From NCBI GenBank assembly GCA_964023275.1, contig OZ029914.1, forward strand, positions 36,444,424-36,508,423: a DNA stretch of 64,000 bases. The letters are read 5' to 3'. Below, piece by piece: positions 1 to 12,223 of this stretch (the stretch's first letter is position 1; the number at the start of each line of letters is the position of its first letter). Under the pieces are notes generated by a model. It was not told the origin of the DNA and searched no databases. It worked only from the letters and a program-made list of their open reading frames with translations. Source of the DNA: Norana najaformis (lineage: Eukaryota > Annelida > Clitellata > Crassiclitellata > Hormogastridae). The position numbers and the translations under genes were made by a program.

Positions 1-99
1 GAGAACAAAAACTGCAAATGAAGTTTATTGGTAACAGACTCAAAAATGAGGTCTTATATCGATTTTTCTATTGTTGGGCTGTCTGTTTGAGCTTAAGAG

Positions 100-205
100 T
101 GTATGTGTGTGTAAGTTAGAATATAATACGTACTCTATGTGTGCATGCATGCGTTTATGCATGTATGCACGCATGCATGGATATATGTATGCATGTAAAT
201 ATGTA
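100..205. repeat. ATGC/GTAT-rich simple repeat
   Basis: Alternating TGTG and GCATGCAT-type units, typical microsatellite drift. No function inferred. Confidence 0.8.
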
Positions 206-2094
206 TGTTTTAACTGTGTTTCTAGACACTTCGAATAGCACTTTTAGCTATTTCTCAAAAGTGCTGAACACATAATTCATCCGAAAGCAACTAGTGCTCA
301 GATAACAGGAAAACCACCGGTAACCTTTGGGAAACACGTAAAGCTCCAACAACTGAGACACACCTAGAGTTGACCATTGGCGCCATGTTCAAAGTACAGG
401 GTCCTTGTTGCATTAAGGATCAGCAATGACGACAGCGTTAAGTCCGCACCACATCTATACGCTCACCAACTTATATGTCCTTACATGTGGCAGAAGATGA
501 AACGTACGGATGTGCTTCAGGTCACCTGGTCAGTGCCGGATAACTATGCCGGATAACTACGTAATTAGACCGCAAATTGGACTCAAATTATATTATTTAT
601 TAGATAGTTTGACTGTACATATGATGGATACGCAGTTTATAATAATTGTAATTCATGCATAATCTATGTTGTTGACATCAGACCAGCTCTTGATAAGTCT
701 ATGTAGATACTGTAGCAGTTTGGACTTTCACAAATACATGGCTATACACTTTCTACAGTGACTCTGAATTGATTAGGTCATGTATTGAGATGTCGTAGCT
801 TGTACTAATGAAATATCGAACAGGAACCCAAGAATATTCATATGATGTAACTGATTGGGCAGCTCAGAATATAAAGTCACCTATTTATAGCTGTTAAATT
901 TAAAAAACTTTCTCGAATTATTATTTTTACGATTAATCAGAATTTATGATATCTGATATTACACTGTGTACTATAATAAATTGTTTAACAAGCCGATGTA
1001 TAGATGTATTCAAGGTCGTTTCTGTGGTGGAAACTATAGTAACAACACATAAGAATACATACGAGATTTAACATTTGAATTTTCATTGCGGTCTCAATTT
1101 AAGGCTTTACCATTTGGTTTCCCCCAAAGGTTGCCTCTATGTTGCATCGGACTAACTTTCTGGACACTGACCTGACTGCGGCTTGATTTTCTGTGCGCCA
1201 TTGTGCCATTGTTTGATGCTTTGTACATTAGAAACCGGCGCCATAGGAGTTGCGTGTTACAATTACAATTACAAATATATCAATATTTGTTTGTTTTTGA
1301 GCTGTAGGCCATTCGTTTTGGACGCAGTATAAAATCGCAAGATTTAGGTATTTAAAAACTTGACACATCGCGGCAGACATCAAGCAAATGTGCTAATCAG
1401 CCAATAGCTTAGGAGACTCAGGTATGTCTTAAATTTCTGCCATGATATTCATGGGTTGTTCTAACCACTCTGAAATGGCCACCAATATGAATTGCTAGCG
1501 TCATACGATTTCTAATAACTACGCTTGTCACCCGCTACATCATGAACATTCAGAAGGTTGATGGTCACAGTTAAGATAAATTTTTTAAGCCGTCTGTCCT
1601 ATAGGGATACTGATTAATGATCAAACTGTGCAAGTAGGAAACTTGAGAAATGAATGAGAAATTAAGTTTAACCATAGAACTGCACGAAATATTACTGCAG
1701 ATGATATGTTAGAAATTACAGAGCACATCGGCTGACATATCACATAATATATCGATTGACACACTAAATCACACATTACAAAATAGACAGAGAACAGTAA
1801 TAGTAGCCTCCATTCAGTAAGTAATACATTAATGAAGGTTACAAGGTTCATTGAGTAGCAGCGACGTCTGGGTCAAAACATTCGTTGTTAACACAAGATT
1901 GATTTCGAATTTGAATAAGAATGATTGTCCAATGATTCTTCGTGTGCTATAGGATTCTCATTTAAAGTTCTTGGTGGCAAGTAAGCAACGTCTCATTGCA
2001 AATATTTGGATCGATTAGATTAGAAGATGCTTAAAGTTGAAATATTTCTTTTTTCTTCAGGAATGGTCTGGCAATCAGATTCTAGCACTCTTAT
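206..2094. other. Left flank, no confident gene
   Basis: AT-rich. It holds a degenerate cassette exon (about 1005-1070), the 1380-1560 repeat and hydrophobic open stretches without family signature (for example 1621-1851 minus). Exons of the gene starting at 2.4-4.7 kb could be here, but I cannot support any. Confidence 0.4.
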
Positions 2095-2355
2095 GCTAGG
2101 CTGCGTTGGTTGAATTTATTCACGATTCTGAGAAACTGGTTATTATCTTGCATTCTCTTATTCATATTGACTGACAAGAGTATTCAAAATTATCTTATTC
2201 AATAAATGCAGTTGACAAACCTTGAAAGTAGGGTACTGGTGTGTTATACGTTGATATGTACTAAGTGGAAATGTTATAGACATTTACCATTATTAAGAAT
2301 AATCATGATATCTGATTTTCTATATTACATCTGCGTAGAGTAATAAAATGCTTAC

Positions 2356-2455
2356 CAGTTCTGTAATATGTATCTGTTGACGGGTTCGCCACTGCAGTGG
2401 AAACTACAATTACAACACAAGTGACCACAACTGACAAAATCCTATTCACTGACAT
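2356..2455 (-). CDS. Signal-peptide exon related to the 216-bp units
   Basis: ATG at 2455 gives MSVNRILSVVVTCVVIVVST followed by AVANPSTDTYYRT plus one base, then a GTAAGC donor in phase 1. This is a textbook signal peptide: a basic residue near the start, a hydrophobic core and an AVA cleavage-like site before N. It is the best candidate for the original first exon, with the 216-bp units as derived copies. The copy at about 3333-3415 has lost its ATG (TTG), and one at about 1005-1070 is degenerate. Confidence 0.6.
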
Positions 2456-2818
2456 TTGACCTAAGAAATATGATCATTCCTTATTGTAGTAATATTTGAC
2501 TATAACCAAATGTAACGGCCAAATAAGTGAACAGTTTTTGACGTTTTATCTGTTATGCGACCAATAAAGATTACAATATATACATATAATACGTGACCCA
2601 ATCTCACACAAAAGTCTAAGTGGCATTTTTCCCATTTTCAGTTTTTTCAGTTGTCAACGTGATTTCAATTTTGTTTAAATTGGTTTATCATTTATGTAAA
2701 TATTCCAAATACTGTAATTCGGAGATTATGTCAGTTTCTAAAATATTAGATTTCCAACTTAAGACTCATTGTGTCACATATATGTGTGAGCATATAATTG
2801 TTTTTTGCTTCACTGTGA

Positions 2819-2970
2819 CGGGAATGGAGACAGAGATGGGGACACACCTGATGGGGACGGGATTAGGATGGGGACACACCTGATGGGGACGGGATTAGGA
2901 TGGGGACACACCTGATGGGATGGGGTGGGAATGGGAACAGACCCACGGATATGGGGTGGGGACGGAGAAA
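2819..2970. repeat. 32-bp G-rich minisatellite
   Basis: GACACACCTGATGGGGACGG recurs at 2841, 2873 and, partly, 2905, a period of 32 bp, with degenerate GATGGGG units on both sides. A plus-strand open frame running into it (2620-2883) is not a gene. Confidence 0.9.
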
Positions 2971-3545
2971 ATGTTTTTCCGTGTCACTCTGTTATGGATT
3001 TTAGGAAGAAGATGGCTTTGGCAACCAGGTTAATTGTCAATTATTTTATTTTTTTTGTTAAACAGCGTTGGTTGAATTCATTAACGATTCTGGGGAACTC
3101 GTAATTATTTTTGCACTCTCTTATTCATATTGACTACATACCAATAAAATTTTATAACAACTTATTCATTGATTAAAGGCAGTTGAGAAAACATTAAGGT
3201 ACATGTAAGTGACTGGTGTATTGCATATTGATAGGTATCAATTCGAAATATTATAGACTTTAGACGGTTCTTAAATAAAGCACATTTTCTTATTCCCGAT
3301 ATTACATCTGTTTACTGTAATAAAATGCTTACCAGGTATGGAATATGTAGCTGTAGTCGGGATCACCTTTGTGGTGGAAACTAGAATTAAAACACATAAA
3401 GCACCTGACAAATCCCTCACAAAGTCAGAAACGGAATATATTGATAGGGATTAATTGCAAACGTTATAGACAAATTACTTTTCTTAAATTAATCACATTT
3501 CCTGATTTTCGACTTTGCATCTGTGTATTGAAATAAAATGCTTAC

Positions 3546-3627
3546 CAGGTATGGAATATGTAGTGGCAGTTGTAGTCGTCTTTTGGGTGGAAACTACAAT
3601 TACAACACATGTAACCGCACCTGACAT
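3546..3627 (-). CDS. Signal-peptide-like exon, 216-bp unit 1
   Basis: ATG at 3627 gives MSGAVTCVVIVVSTQKTT and then a Thr-rich segment ending YSIP plus one base, with a phase-1 GTAAGC donor. The hydrophobic core VTCVVIVV followed by polar residues suggests a short signal peptide, and the phase is the same as the SRCR signal exons. Alternatively GTCAG just inside the ATG is an acceptor, making it an internal phase 1-1 hydrophobic exon. The gene it belongs to would continue to the left. Confidence 0.45.
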
Positions 3628-3761
3628 AACACTCACAAAGTCAGAAACGGAATATATTGATAGGGATTAATTGCAAACGTTATAGACAAATTACTTTTCT
3701 TAAATTAATCACATTTCCTGATTTTCGACTTTGCATCTGTGTATTGAAATAAAATGCTTAC

Positions 3762-3843
3762 CAGGTATGGAATATGTAGTGGCAGTTGTAGTCGTCTTTT
3801 GGGTGGAAACTACAATTACAACACATGTAACCGCACCTGACAT
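3762..3843 (-). CDS. Signal-peptide-like exon, 216-bp unit 2
   Basis: Identical to the exon at 3546-3627, including ATG and phase-1 donor. Confidence 0.45.
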
Positions 3844-3977
3844 AACACTCACAAAGTCAGAAACGGAATATATTGATAGGGATTAATTGCAAACGTTATA
3901 GACAAATTACTTTTCTTAAATTAATCACATTTCCTGATTTTCGACTTTGCATCTGTGTATTGAAATAAAATGCTTAC

Positions 3978-4059
3978 CAGGTATGGAATATGTAGTGGCA
4001 GTTGTAGTCGTCTTTTGGGTGGAAACTACAATTACAACACATGTAACCGCACCTGACAT
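3978..4059 (-). CDS. Signal-peptide-like exon, 216-bp unit 3
   Basis: Identical to the exon at 3546-3627, including ATG and phase-1 donor. Confidence 0.45.
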
Positions 4060-4193
4060 AACACTCACAAAGTCAGAAACGGAATATATTGATAGGGATT
4101 AATTGCAAACGTTATAGACAAATTACTTTTCTTAAATTAATCACATTTCCTGATTTTCGACTTTGCATCTGTGTATTGAAATAAAATGCTTAC

Positions 4194-4275
4194 CAGGTAT
4201 GGAATATGTAGTGGCAGTTGTAGTCGTCTTTTGGGTGGAAACTACAATTACAACACATGTAACCGCACCTGACAT
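4194..4275 (-). CDS. Signal-peptide-like exon, 216-bp unit 4
   Basis: Identical to the exon at 3546-3627. The only base difference in the array body lies just upstream of this exon, near 4296. Confidence 0.45.
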
Positions 4276-4409
4276 AACACTCACAAAGTCAGAAATGGAA
4301 TATATTGATAGGGATTAATTGCAAACGTTATAGACAAATTACTTTTCTTAAATTAATCACATTTCCTGATTTTCGACTTTGCATCTGTGTATTGAAATAA
4401 AATGCTTAC

Positions 4410-4491
4410 CAGGTATGGAATATGTAGTGGCAGTTGTAGTCGTCTTTTGGGTGGAAACTACAATTACAACACATGTAACCGCACCTGACAT
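4410..4491 (-). CDS. Signal-peptide-like exon, 216-bp unit 5
   Basis: Identical to the exon at 3546-3627, including ATG and phase-1 donor. Confidence 0.45.
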
Positions 4492-4625
4492 AACACTCAC
4501 AAAGTCAGAAACGGAATATATTGATAGGGATTAATTGCAAACGTTATAGACAAATTACTTTTCTTAAATTAATCACATTTCCTGATTTTCGACTTTGCAT
4601 CTGTGTATTGAAATAAAATGCTTAC

Positions 4626-4706
4626 CAGGTATGGAATATGTAGTGGCAGTTGTAGTCGTCTTTTGGGTGGAAACTACAATTGAACACATGTGAACGCACC
4701 TGACAT
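4626..4706 (-). pseudogene. Frameshifted signal-peptide-like exon, 216-bp unit 6
   Basis: Same exon but one base shorter near 4681. From the ATG it reads MSGAFTCVQL and stops. The donor is intact. If transcription starts on the right, this broken exon would be the first of the array. Confidence 0.6.
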
Positions 4707-4954
4707 ATCCCTCACAAATCCCTCCCAAAATCGGAATGGAAAAATATGGGAAAATATTGGTAGGTGTTTATTGAAAACGCGCAATCGACACCAAAGGTCG
4801 ATGAACTTATGTGACCCACCAGCGTCTACGATTCCTCATCCAGCTGATGATATGACATTTTTACGAAAGCATTACTTACTTACCTATTTACTTATTAGCT
4901 CTTGGTTATTCGCCTTCTGCGCCGATTAAAACACAAAATTGCAAGTATAAAATA

Positions 4955-5195
4955 GGTTAACACATTCGCAACAGACATTACCGTATGTAGATGTAGAAAC
5001 CCGTTGGGCCAAAATGAGCCGATAAACTGACAGATTCACTTTAATTCTCTGCCATGCGATTAATGGATTTTTCCTAGCACGATGAAATGGCTGTCGTAAT
5101 GAAATGACTAGAGTCACGCATTTTGTGATTACTACCCATGTCGCCAACAACATCAGCGGACTTTGAGGAAATCGGTTAGCCCTAACTGTCATTAG
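4955..5195 (-). repeat. Sequence duplicated at about 1380-1560
   Basis: Open on the minus strand here (5192-4926, with LMLLATWVVITKCVTLVISL), but the similar sequence at 1380-1560 has stops in that frame. The shared order, this element followed by a cassette of the 216-bp type, suggests an old larger tandem duplication of the left region. Coding status is undecided. Confidence 0.4.
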
Positions 5196-6292
5196 GTTTT
5201 AATTTGTTTATTTTATATGGGTAGGCCTACGGAGGAATTACTGGACTGTATGAGAAAGAAAATACAAAATGAAAAATGCTCTACAAAACAGGTCGATTAT
5301 CCAAAATCGCTTGAAGTGTTTAAAATCATGTGTCGAATGGATATAGAGATAATTTACTGAACTGTTGGAAATAATTACAGAATTACAGAAACCAAGGATT
5401 AACATAAAAAAACGAAAAATGTCATAGGGAGAGAAAGAGAATCAGACAACGGAAAATGTGAGGAATAAAAAAGTTTAGTAACATGCTTTCAGTTTCAAGC
5501 GAAAAAACCTGTCGCGATACAAATGCAGCAAACGAAGAAGACAAGACAAACACGAATGGCCCCATAAGAGAAAGCCGAAGCTGAAGTAGAACAAATTTAG
5601 ATAGAAATCATGGACATGGAAATTATTTATGGTCGCATAATTATAAAAAACTTATGGCGATGTTTGTTATCGATATCACATCACAGTGCCGTCCTTTCTC
5701 TACGCTGGCTTTTATACGTAGAGGAATCTTTTCCAAGCTGAGACAGAGAATACATGAAGCAGAGGAAGGCCACGTGGATACCTACTTTTCTGTCAAGATT
5801 TCAGTTTGGGGCGCTTCTAAAAGATCGCATTCACTTAGAATCTATGGAAACTATGTTCTTACTATTTCAGGCCTTCTCTTCTAAAGACATTAAATCCGAG
5901 CAGCTGGACCCATAACCTGAAATTTTTACTTATAATTTCGCGACTCTCCCGCTGAGCCAAAATTCATAAATTCCAAAACTGTCTACTTCCATCTGTCTCT
6001 GATTCATACTTTCTATTGTTATCGAACTTCATACAATGTCCTTTACATAAATAAGGCCTCATCAGATTTTTATCATTTAATGATTGCCCGGAAAAGGAAA
6101 CTGCATGTACTGTTCAAAATCTCAGATCCAGGAATTTAAATTTCAGTTTAAACATATTTCTAGACGGTATGTTTAATGAAAATCATTCTAAGTGAGAGCT
6201 CATGAATCACTTGTAGTAGCACATCACCTGGAGAGTCACAACAATTAGCCTTATAAGGAAGTGAAGAAAAACATTAAAAGTCAAAAGCGGTA
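5196..6292. other. Between gene 1 domain 12 and the 216-bp array
   Basis: Apart from the TATA-like site I see no exon or domain. The plus-strand open frame 5654-5884 has no recognisable family. Confidence 0.45.
5709..5716 (-). promoter_or_regulatory. TATA-like site upstream of the 216-bp array
   Basis: The minus strand reads TATAAAAG in CTACGTATAAAAGCC. It lies between the last SRCR exon of gene 1 and the 216-bp exon array, in the right orientation to start a leftward gene at about 5680. Only the motif supports it. Confidence 0.35.
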
Positions 6293-6351
6293 TTAGAAAA
6301 CCAAACTATTCAGTTCAGTATGATAGAGGTAGGGTTGTAGCGAACACTCAC

Positions 6352-7798
6352 CACAACTAATTGAAACATCTTCAGTGTGGTCGCAGTCGTGAACGCCCCA
6401 TCCATTATGGGGGCACCGATGTATACCAATTTCGGTTCCAATGCACCTCACATCATCCAACCATATTTGACCTGTTCCCATTCCGTACCTATTTCCAATT
6501 TCTCTACCGATGTAGCTGATGGAAAATACAAGCAATAAGGTATCAGGCACGAAAAAGAAAAGACAGCAGGGATCATAATACACAAGAAATGACTAGTAAT
6601 ATTAACATTTACCTTGCAACATTAAAGCAACTGTCAGTTTTATTGAGCCTCTCTAAATAAAAGAAAACTTCGAAGCAAACGTCATTCAAGTCCAATGATC
6701 ATCTACAGAAAATGCGTCAAAAGATTGTCCAAGTTCGTCTTTCAACTAAAGGAACTCTATCATTCATCTTCCATCCAACTGACTCAAGGATGTCATAATT
6801 TATAAATGTGAGCTGTAATCATCATCGTAGTCGTGTGAATTCGAAGTTCTGTCACCGTTTCTCATTAGGGTTTTTGTAGTTTCTACTATTGTCTTGTAAT
6901 ACTGCTACCGGTAGTAGTCGTTTCCCGCTTCTCCAAAACGGACTAATGTTTTGCCGTCTTATGAGTCGTGATCCCGACATGGTCAATTATCGACCTATTT
7001 CCAACTTATCTCTGTTATCACAGATAGTTAAGATACGTGTAAAGATGCAGCATGCATAATGTCTTGAGGTAAACTCCCTTCTATCCAAACAACAGTAGCA
7101 ACTCGGAAAAATTTCTTCCGAAGCGTCTGTTGTAGCTCTCTTTCTTGTTGAGACATTATGGCCTGTTGAATGGGGTCATGCAACTCTTATCTCCTTTTTT
7201 ACGCGGGTCAAGCATTATTGACCATGGGTTTCTGATACACGGTTGTGTGCTACCTCGAGTCATTCTCTTTCTGGTTGTGTTAATTACTATCTGGACGCAC
7301 GAAAGTAGTTAGTTTGTGTTTCAAATGATGCATGTTTTTCTTGGTCTACCATAGCATTTCCATCTGACGACCCACCTTTCATACTCTGTACTGTTGTCTC
7401 TAAAGGTCGATTATTGTATCAATACTTAAGAGGCTTCTTAAACAGAATTCTTAATAGTCGAGGGGCTTGTACATAATATGTTCAAGCCTGGCAGTCTCTG
7501 TTATGAAAGAAAGAAGTTTGAACGCATCTGTGGTTCTTATTCGAGACACAGTATTAGACCTCAATATTGTGTAATCAATGTCTGAAGCTGCAATAACATA
7601 TTTTAATTAAGATAAATTACAAAAGCAGGGAAACTTACCCATATCCGAGACTGGCACATGCTACTCTTGCGCTGTAATTCGTAAACGAGTCATCACACAC
7701 TGTTCCCCAGACTCCTAAATGGTAGATCTCCAATCGTCCTTCTCTTGAATTATTCCCGTAAGAATTGTTCAACCTCACGGCAAAGTTTTGAGGGTCTT
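6352..7798 (-). CDS. Gene 1 SRCR domain 12, last (exon A 7639-7798, exon B 6352-6515)
   Basis: Exon [37 protein letters not shown]. Exon [33 protein letters not shown], ending SISCG at a G|GTGAGT donor. Complete, six cysteines. Retaining the following intron adds 18 residues and a stop at 6293. LINE fossil at about 6880-7560. Confidence 0.95.
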
Positions 7799-8506
7799 CT
7801 ACAATTTGCAATTTGGAATTCACATATAAAGGCGTCACCAAAATGTTTTTGCAGGGTATGAATGAACAGAGATGTTCGTCAGGAGACAATGAGTGTTTGA
7901 ACGAGGTTAGTGGAAGGCAATTGGGAAGTTGGCAAACTGCATTTAATTTTGTGATGAAACACTAAGGAATTAAAAGAAGCCAATCTGTCGACTTACTCGA
8001 CTTATTCAGCTTTGAAGAGGTGACCTGGCAGCAGTGCATAACACTGGAGTACATTATGCAGCTGAAAGGCCCTTATTTACTTGCATTATTGAATAACTAG
8101 CTTACCCTGCGTCTAGCATCTGAGGGAAAAATGGGCAAACTGCCTATTGTTTGGTTTATGATACATAGTTCCCATACTTAGCGTTTTTTAGTATACTTAT
8201 GAACTAGAGAAGGCATTGTCAAAGTTTTATTAATCAATGTTCGCTTTGAGATGGAAATTGCATGTTGGGTTTCGAATCTTCGACAATGAACTCAAATTTC
8301 AGTGAAAACATATATCGAGATAGTACGTATACTGGAAACTTATATTAACTGAAAGTTTAGAACCAATTGTAGTAGCTCATCAAAAGAAGAGTCCTGAGCA
8401 TGGGTTTACATAGAAGTGAAGAAAAACCGTAAAGAACCTAATTCCGTTTATAAAAACCAATTACTCAGTTTTAGACGATTGAGGTTGTAATGCGACATGC
8501 ACTCAC

Positions 8507-9991
8507 CACAACTAATTGAGACATCTTTTGAGTGGTCGCAATTGTGCACGCCCCAATCACTATGAGGGCATCGATGGATACCAGGCTCGGATCCATTGCA
8601 CCTCACTTCATCCAACCATATTCGGCCTGTTCCTCCTCTGTATCTATTTCCAATTTCTCTACCGACGTAACTGTTTAAAAGTAAGCAACAATGTATCGAG
8701 CGAGAAAAATAAAAGACAAAAGGAGCCATAATACAAAATCTACTAGAAAAATTGCCATTAACCTTGCTATATTCAAGCCATTGACATATTTAGTTAGCCT
8801 AACTAATTCAAGAAAAACTATCAAGCAACTCTCATTCAAACCATTGATTATTTGGAATCCACGCGTTAAAAGATTAAATCAGCCTGTCGTTAATCTGAGG
8901 CAGCTCCACCATCGACCTTCCGTCCAACTGACTGAACCATATTACAATTTCATTTGATCGAAGACCGATGCTATTCACCAATGTCATAACCATCAAAGTC
9001 TTGTGACTTCGAAGTTTGCCAACGTTTATACTTGAGGACTAGAAGGGTGACCATTCGCCGTTGTTACTATTGTTTTTTGATACCGCTTCTAGTAGAGGGG
9101 TCGCTTCTTGCATCCCAGAAAAGGGCTACTGTTTTGCTATCTTTCCAGAATCCTGATCCTGATGTTATTGCCATGGCCAATTATTAACCTATTTCCAAAT
9201 TACGTATGCTATAACAAATAGTTGAGAAATGTGTGGCGATGCAGCATTTCACAAAAATGTAGTGTCAAACACCTCCCATCCAATTAACAATCGGAATTCA
9301 GAAAACATTTTCTTGAAAAGTCTGTTGTAGCACACGTCCTCCTTGCAATATCATGGTCTATTGATCGGGGTCATGTAATTCTCCTCCTCCTTTTTGACGT
9401 GAGTCTTGCATTTGACCATGAGATTCTTTTAAAGCGCCATGCACGGTCGTTCGATGTCGCGGTTCGTTCGCTTTTTTGGGTGCATTAATTCCTATCTGGG
9501 TGCACTAAAGCAGTTAGTTTCGTTCCACACGATCTGACTGATTCCATGGTAATAGTTGGTCTCATGCAGCATTCCGTCTCACGACCCATACTTCATTATC
9601 TGTTGTGTCGCACTTGTTGACAAATAATTGTGTAGAATATTTTGTAGGTTATGGTAAGCAAACTTCTAAACAGCTTAAAGGCTTTTGCGTAATATATTAT
9701 ACATTGACAGATAAAAGAACTTTGAACGCATGTGTGATTCTTATTCGTGACATAGCATTAGGTAAAAATGGTTTGAAATTGCAATATGACATATTTTAAT
9801 GCAGCGTAATGATACAAGGAAGCACATTTACCCAAATCCGAGACTGGCACATGCTACTCTTGCGCTGTAATTCGAAAATGAGTCATCACACACTGTTCCC
9901 CAGACTCCTGAGTAGTAGATCTCTAATCGTCCTTCGTATGAATTATTCGAAAGAGAATTGTTCAGTCGTACGGCAAAGTTATCGATATATT
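8507..9991 (-). CDS. Gene 1 SRCR domain 11 (exon A 9832-9991, exon B 8507-8670)
   Basis: Exon [40 protein letters not shown], donor GG|GTAAAT. It has no internal ATG, so it is easily missed by ORF finders, but it is fully open. Exon [33 protein letters not shown]. Complete, six cysteines. LINE fossil at about 9040-9760. Confidence 0.93.
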
Positions 9992-10762
9992 CTAAAAGTG
10001 CAATCATTTACTATTTCACACAGGAAAGTGTCAATAAGAAGTTGTTTGCAGGTTATGAATCAACGGAAAGTTTGATCAGCCGACCACGAGTATATCAAAG
10101 AACCTAAGTGGAAAGCTATGTGGGCACAGTGTCTTCTCGAAGTTTACGGCACTTGGCAAAGTGCGTGTAATTTAGCATCGACGAAACGCGAGCGGTATGA
10201 AGAAGTCAACCAGTCGTCTTACTCGACCTCTTCAGCTTTTGAAATAGGCCCAACAAAATGGCCACCTTACAGTAAATTATAAAATTGGACTAAAATAAGC
10301 AGTTGGAAGGTGCTAACTATTTGCATCAAAAAAGATCCAGCTTACTCCGCGTCGAGCGCCTTCGCCAGAGATTGACAACTTGACTTTTCTGTGGAATATT
10401 AACGATAGGTCATATTCTTAACGAGCTTTTAAATATACCTATGACCTAAAAAGTCATTGCCAATTTGTATCATTTTATGATCGATGTGAAATGAAGACTG
10501 CAGTCCGTATTCTGAATTCCCAGGCATAAGTTCACACTTTGGTGAAAACATATTTCGAGACCATACGTCAAGTGCAAAAATATATTAACAAACAGTTTAT
10601 ATATCAGTAGTAGTAGCTCATCATAAAGGAGAGCCCTAAAGTCCCTAACTTAAGCATACATAGAAGAGAAGACAAACTAAAACAAGTTAATTCGGTTTCA
10701 TTACGCAAAATAATTGCGTGCAGTGCTAACGAGTCTTTTCTAGGGTTGTGACATGCACTCAC

Positions 10763-12223
10763 CACAACGAATTGAGACATCTTTATAGTGGTCGCAATCG
10801 TGAAAGCCCCACGAACGATGTGAGCACTCATGTATACCAATTTCGGTTCCAATGCACCCTACTTCATCCAACCATATTCGACCTGTTCCTCTTCCGTAAC
10901 TATTTCCAATTTCTCTACCCACGTAACTGATTAAAAATACAAGCAACATGGCATCGAGCGAGAAAAATAAAAAAAATAGCAGGAGTCAAAATACTGTACA
11001 TAGGAAACTACTAGTAAACATTAACATTAACGTTGCAATATTTAAACCACCGACCTTTAATTAGCCGCTCTAATTAAAAAATAAAAACTTTCAAGCAACC
11101 GTCATTCAAGAGCACTGATTATCTGGACGTCATGCGCTCCACCACCGAACTCCCCTTCAAATGATGTATTATATCACCATTAAAGCCGATCTTCATGGAA
11201 GACCTGGTCTATTTACTGATGTTACCGCCGAGGTCGTGTGAACTCGCAGCTCTACCAAGGTTTCTAGTTAATGGATTTATGGAAAACAGCTTGCATTTTT
11301 GTTATTGTTTTGTAATATTGTTTCTCATAGACGGTCGTATCCCGCTTCGCATCTTTCCATCTTTCCAGAGTTTTAATCTAGTTGATAATGGCATGGCCAA
11401 TTATCATTAACCGGCTATTTCCAGCTTGCCATTACTGCCACAGGGAGTTGAGAAATGTGCGTCGATACATCATTTCACAAAAAATCTGGAGTCCAACTTC
11501 TTCCATCCAAACAACAGTAGGAATTCAGAAATAATTCTTTCGAAGCGTTTGCTGTAGCTCATATTCTCCTTGAGATCTTATGGTCTGCTGATTGGGGTCA
11601 TGTGATTCTCTTCGTCCGCTTTGACGAGAGTCATGAATTTCACTTTGTTGCCTACGGAAATATTAGATGTCGCGGGTCGTTCTCAATTTTGGTTGAGTCT
11701 ATTCCAATGTCGATGCACGAGTGCAGTTAACTTTCGTTTGCACGGTCTGACAGGTCCATGGTTTCATTTGGTTGTCCATAGAATTACGTCTTTGTACCAA
11801 TATTTCATATTCTGTTGTGTCGCCTTTGAAGACCAGTATTGATTTGAATATTTCTTTTGGTTTGGTAAAGCAGAAGTATATAATGTTGAGGCATTGTGCA
11901 TAAGGTATTCAAGCCTGGCATTCTATTTTATGGAATGAAGAAGCTTGACAGCATGGGTGATTCTTATCCGTGACATAGCATTAGACCGTATTTAGGCAAT
12001 CGATGTCTCAAGCTACATTAACATATTCTAATACCGCGTGATTATGCAAGAATGGAAACTAACCCATATCCGAGACTGGCACATGCTACCCTTGCGCTGT
12101 AATCCGTAAACGAGTCATCACACACTGTTCCCCAGAATCCTGAATAGTAGATCTCCAACCGTCCTTCACTTGAGCTATTTCCAAAAGGATTGATTAATCT
12201 CACGGCAAATTCTTCAGCGTTTC
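10763..12223 (-). CDS. Gene 1 SRCR domain 10 (exon A 12064-12223, exon B 10763-10926)
   Basis: Exon [37 protein letters not shown], with a GG|GTTAGT donor unlike the usual GTAAGT. Exon [33 protein letters not shown]. Complete, six cysteines. LINE fossil at about 11280-11990. Confidence 0.93.

Larger units (their letters stand above)
2095..3425. repeat. About 970-bp direct duplication (2095-2460 and 3063-3425)
   Basis: The blocks share GCGTTGGTTGAATT, CTCTTATTCATATTGACT and the cassette donor AAATGCTTACC in the same order. Between them lies a 32-bp minisatellite. This is an older duplication of the unit that later expanded as the 216-bp array. Confidence 0.7.
3423..4718. repeat. 216-bp tandem array, six units, each with a signal-peptide-like exon
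   Basis: Units begin at 3423, 3639, 3855, 4071, 4287 and 4503. Five are identical except T for C at about 4296; the sixth is diverged at its end. Each holds a minus-strand exon ending in CCTG|GTAAGC. A diverged older copy lies at about 3328-3422, and related units at 2095-2460. 216 is a multiple of three, but the exon fills only 82 nt of it. Confidence 0.97.

Noticed and set aside
440-560. Possible small Cys-containing domain on the plus strand (ETYGCASGHLVSAG)
   Set aside because: Too short, with only one cysteine and no flanking splice sites that I could support.
2620-2883. 87-codon plus-strand open frame
   Set aside because: Its end is the 32-bp minisatellite and the rest has no signature.
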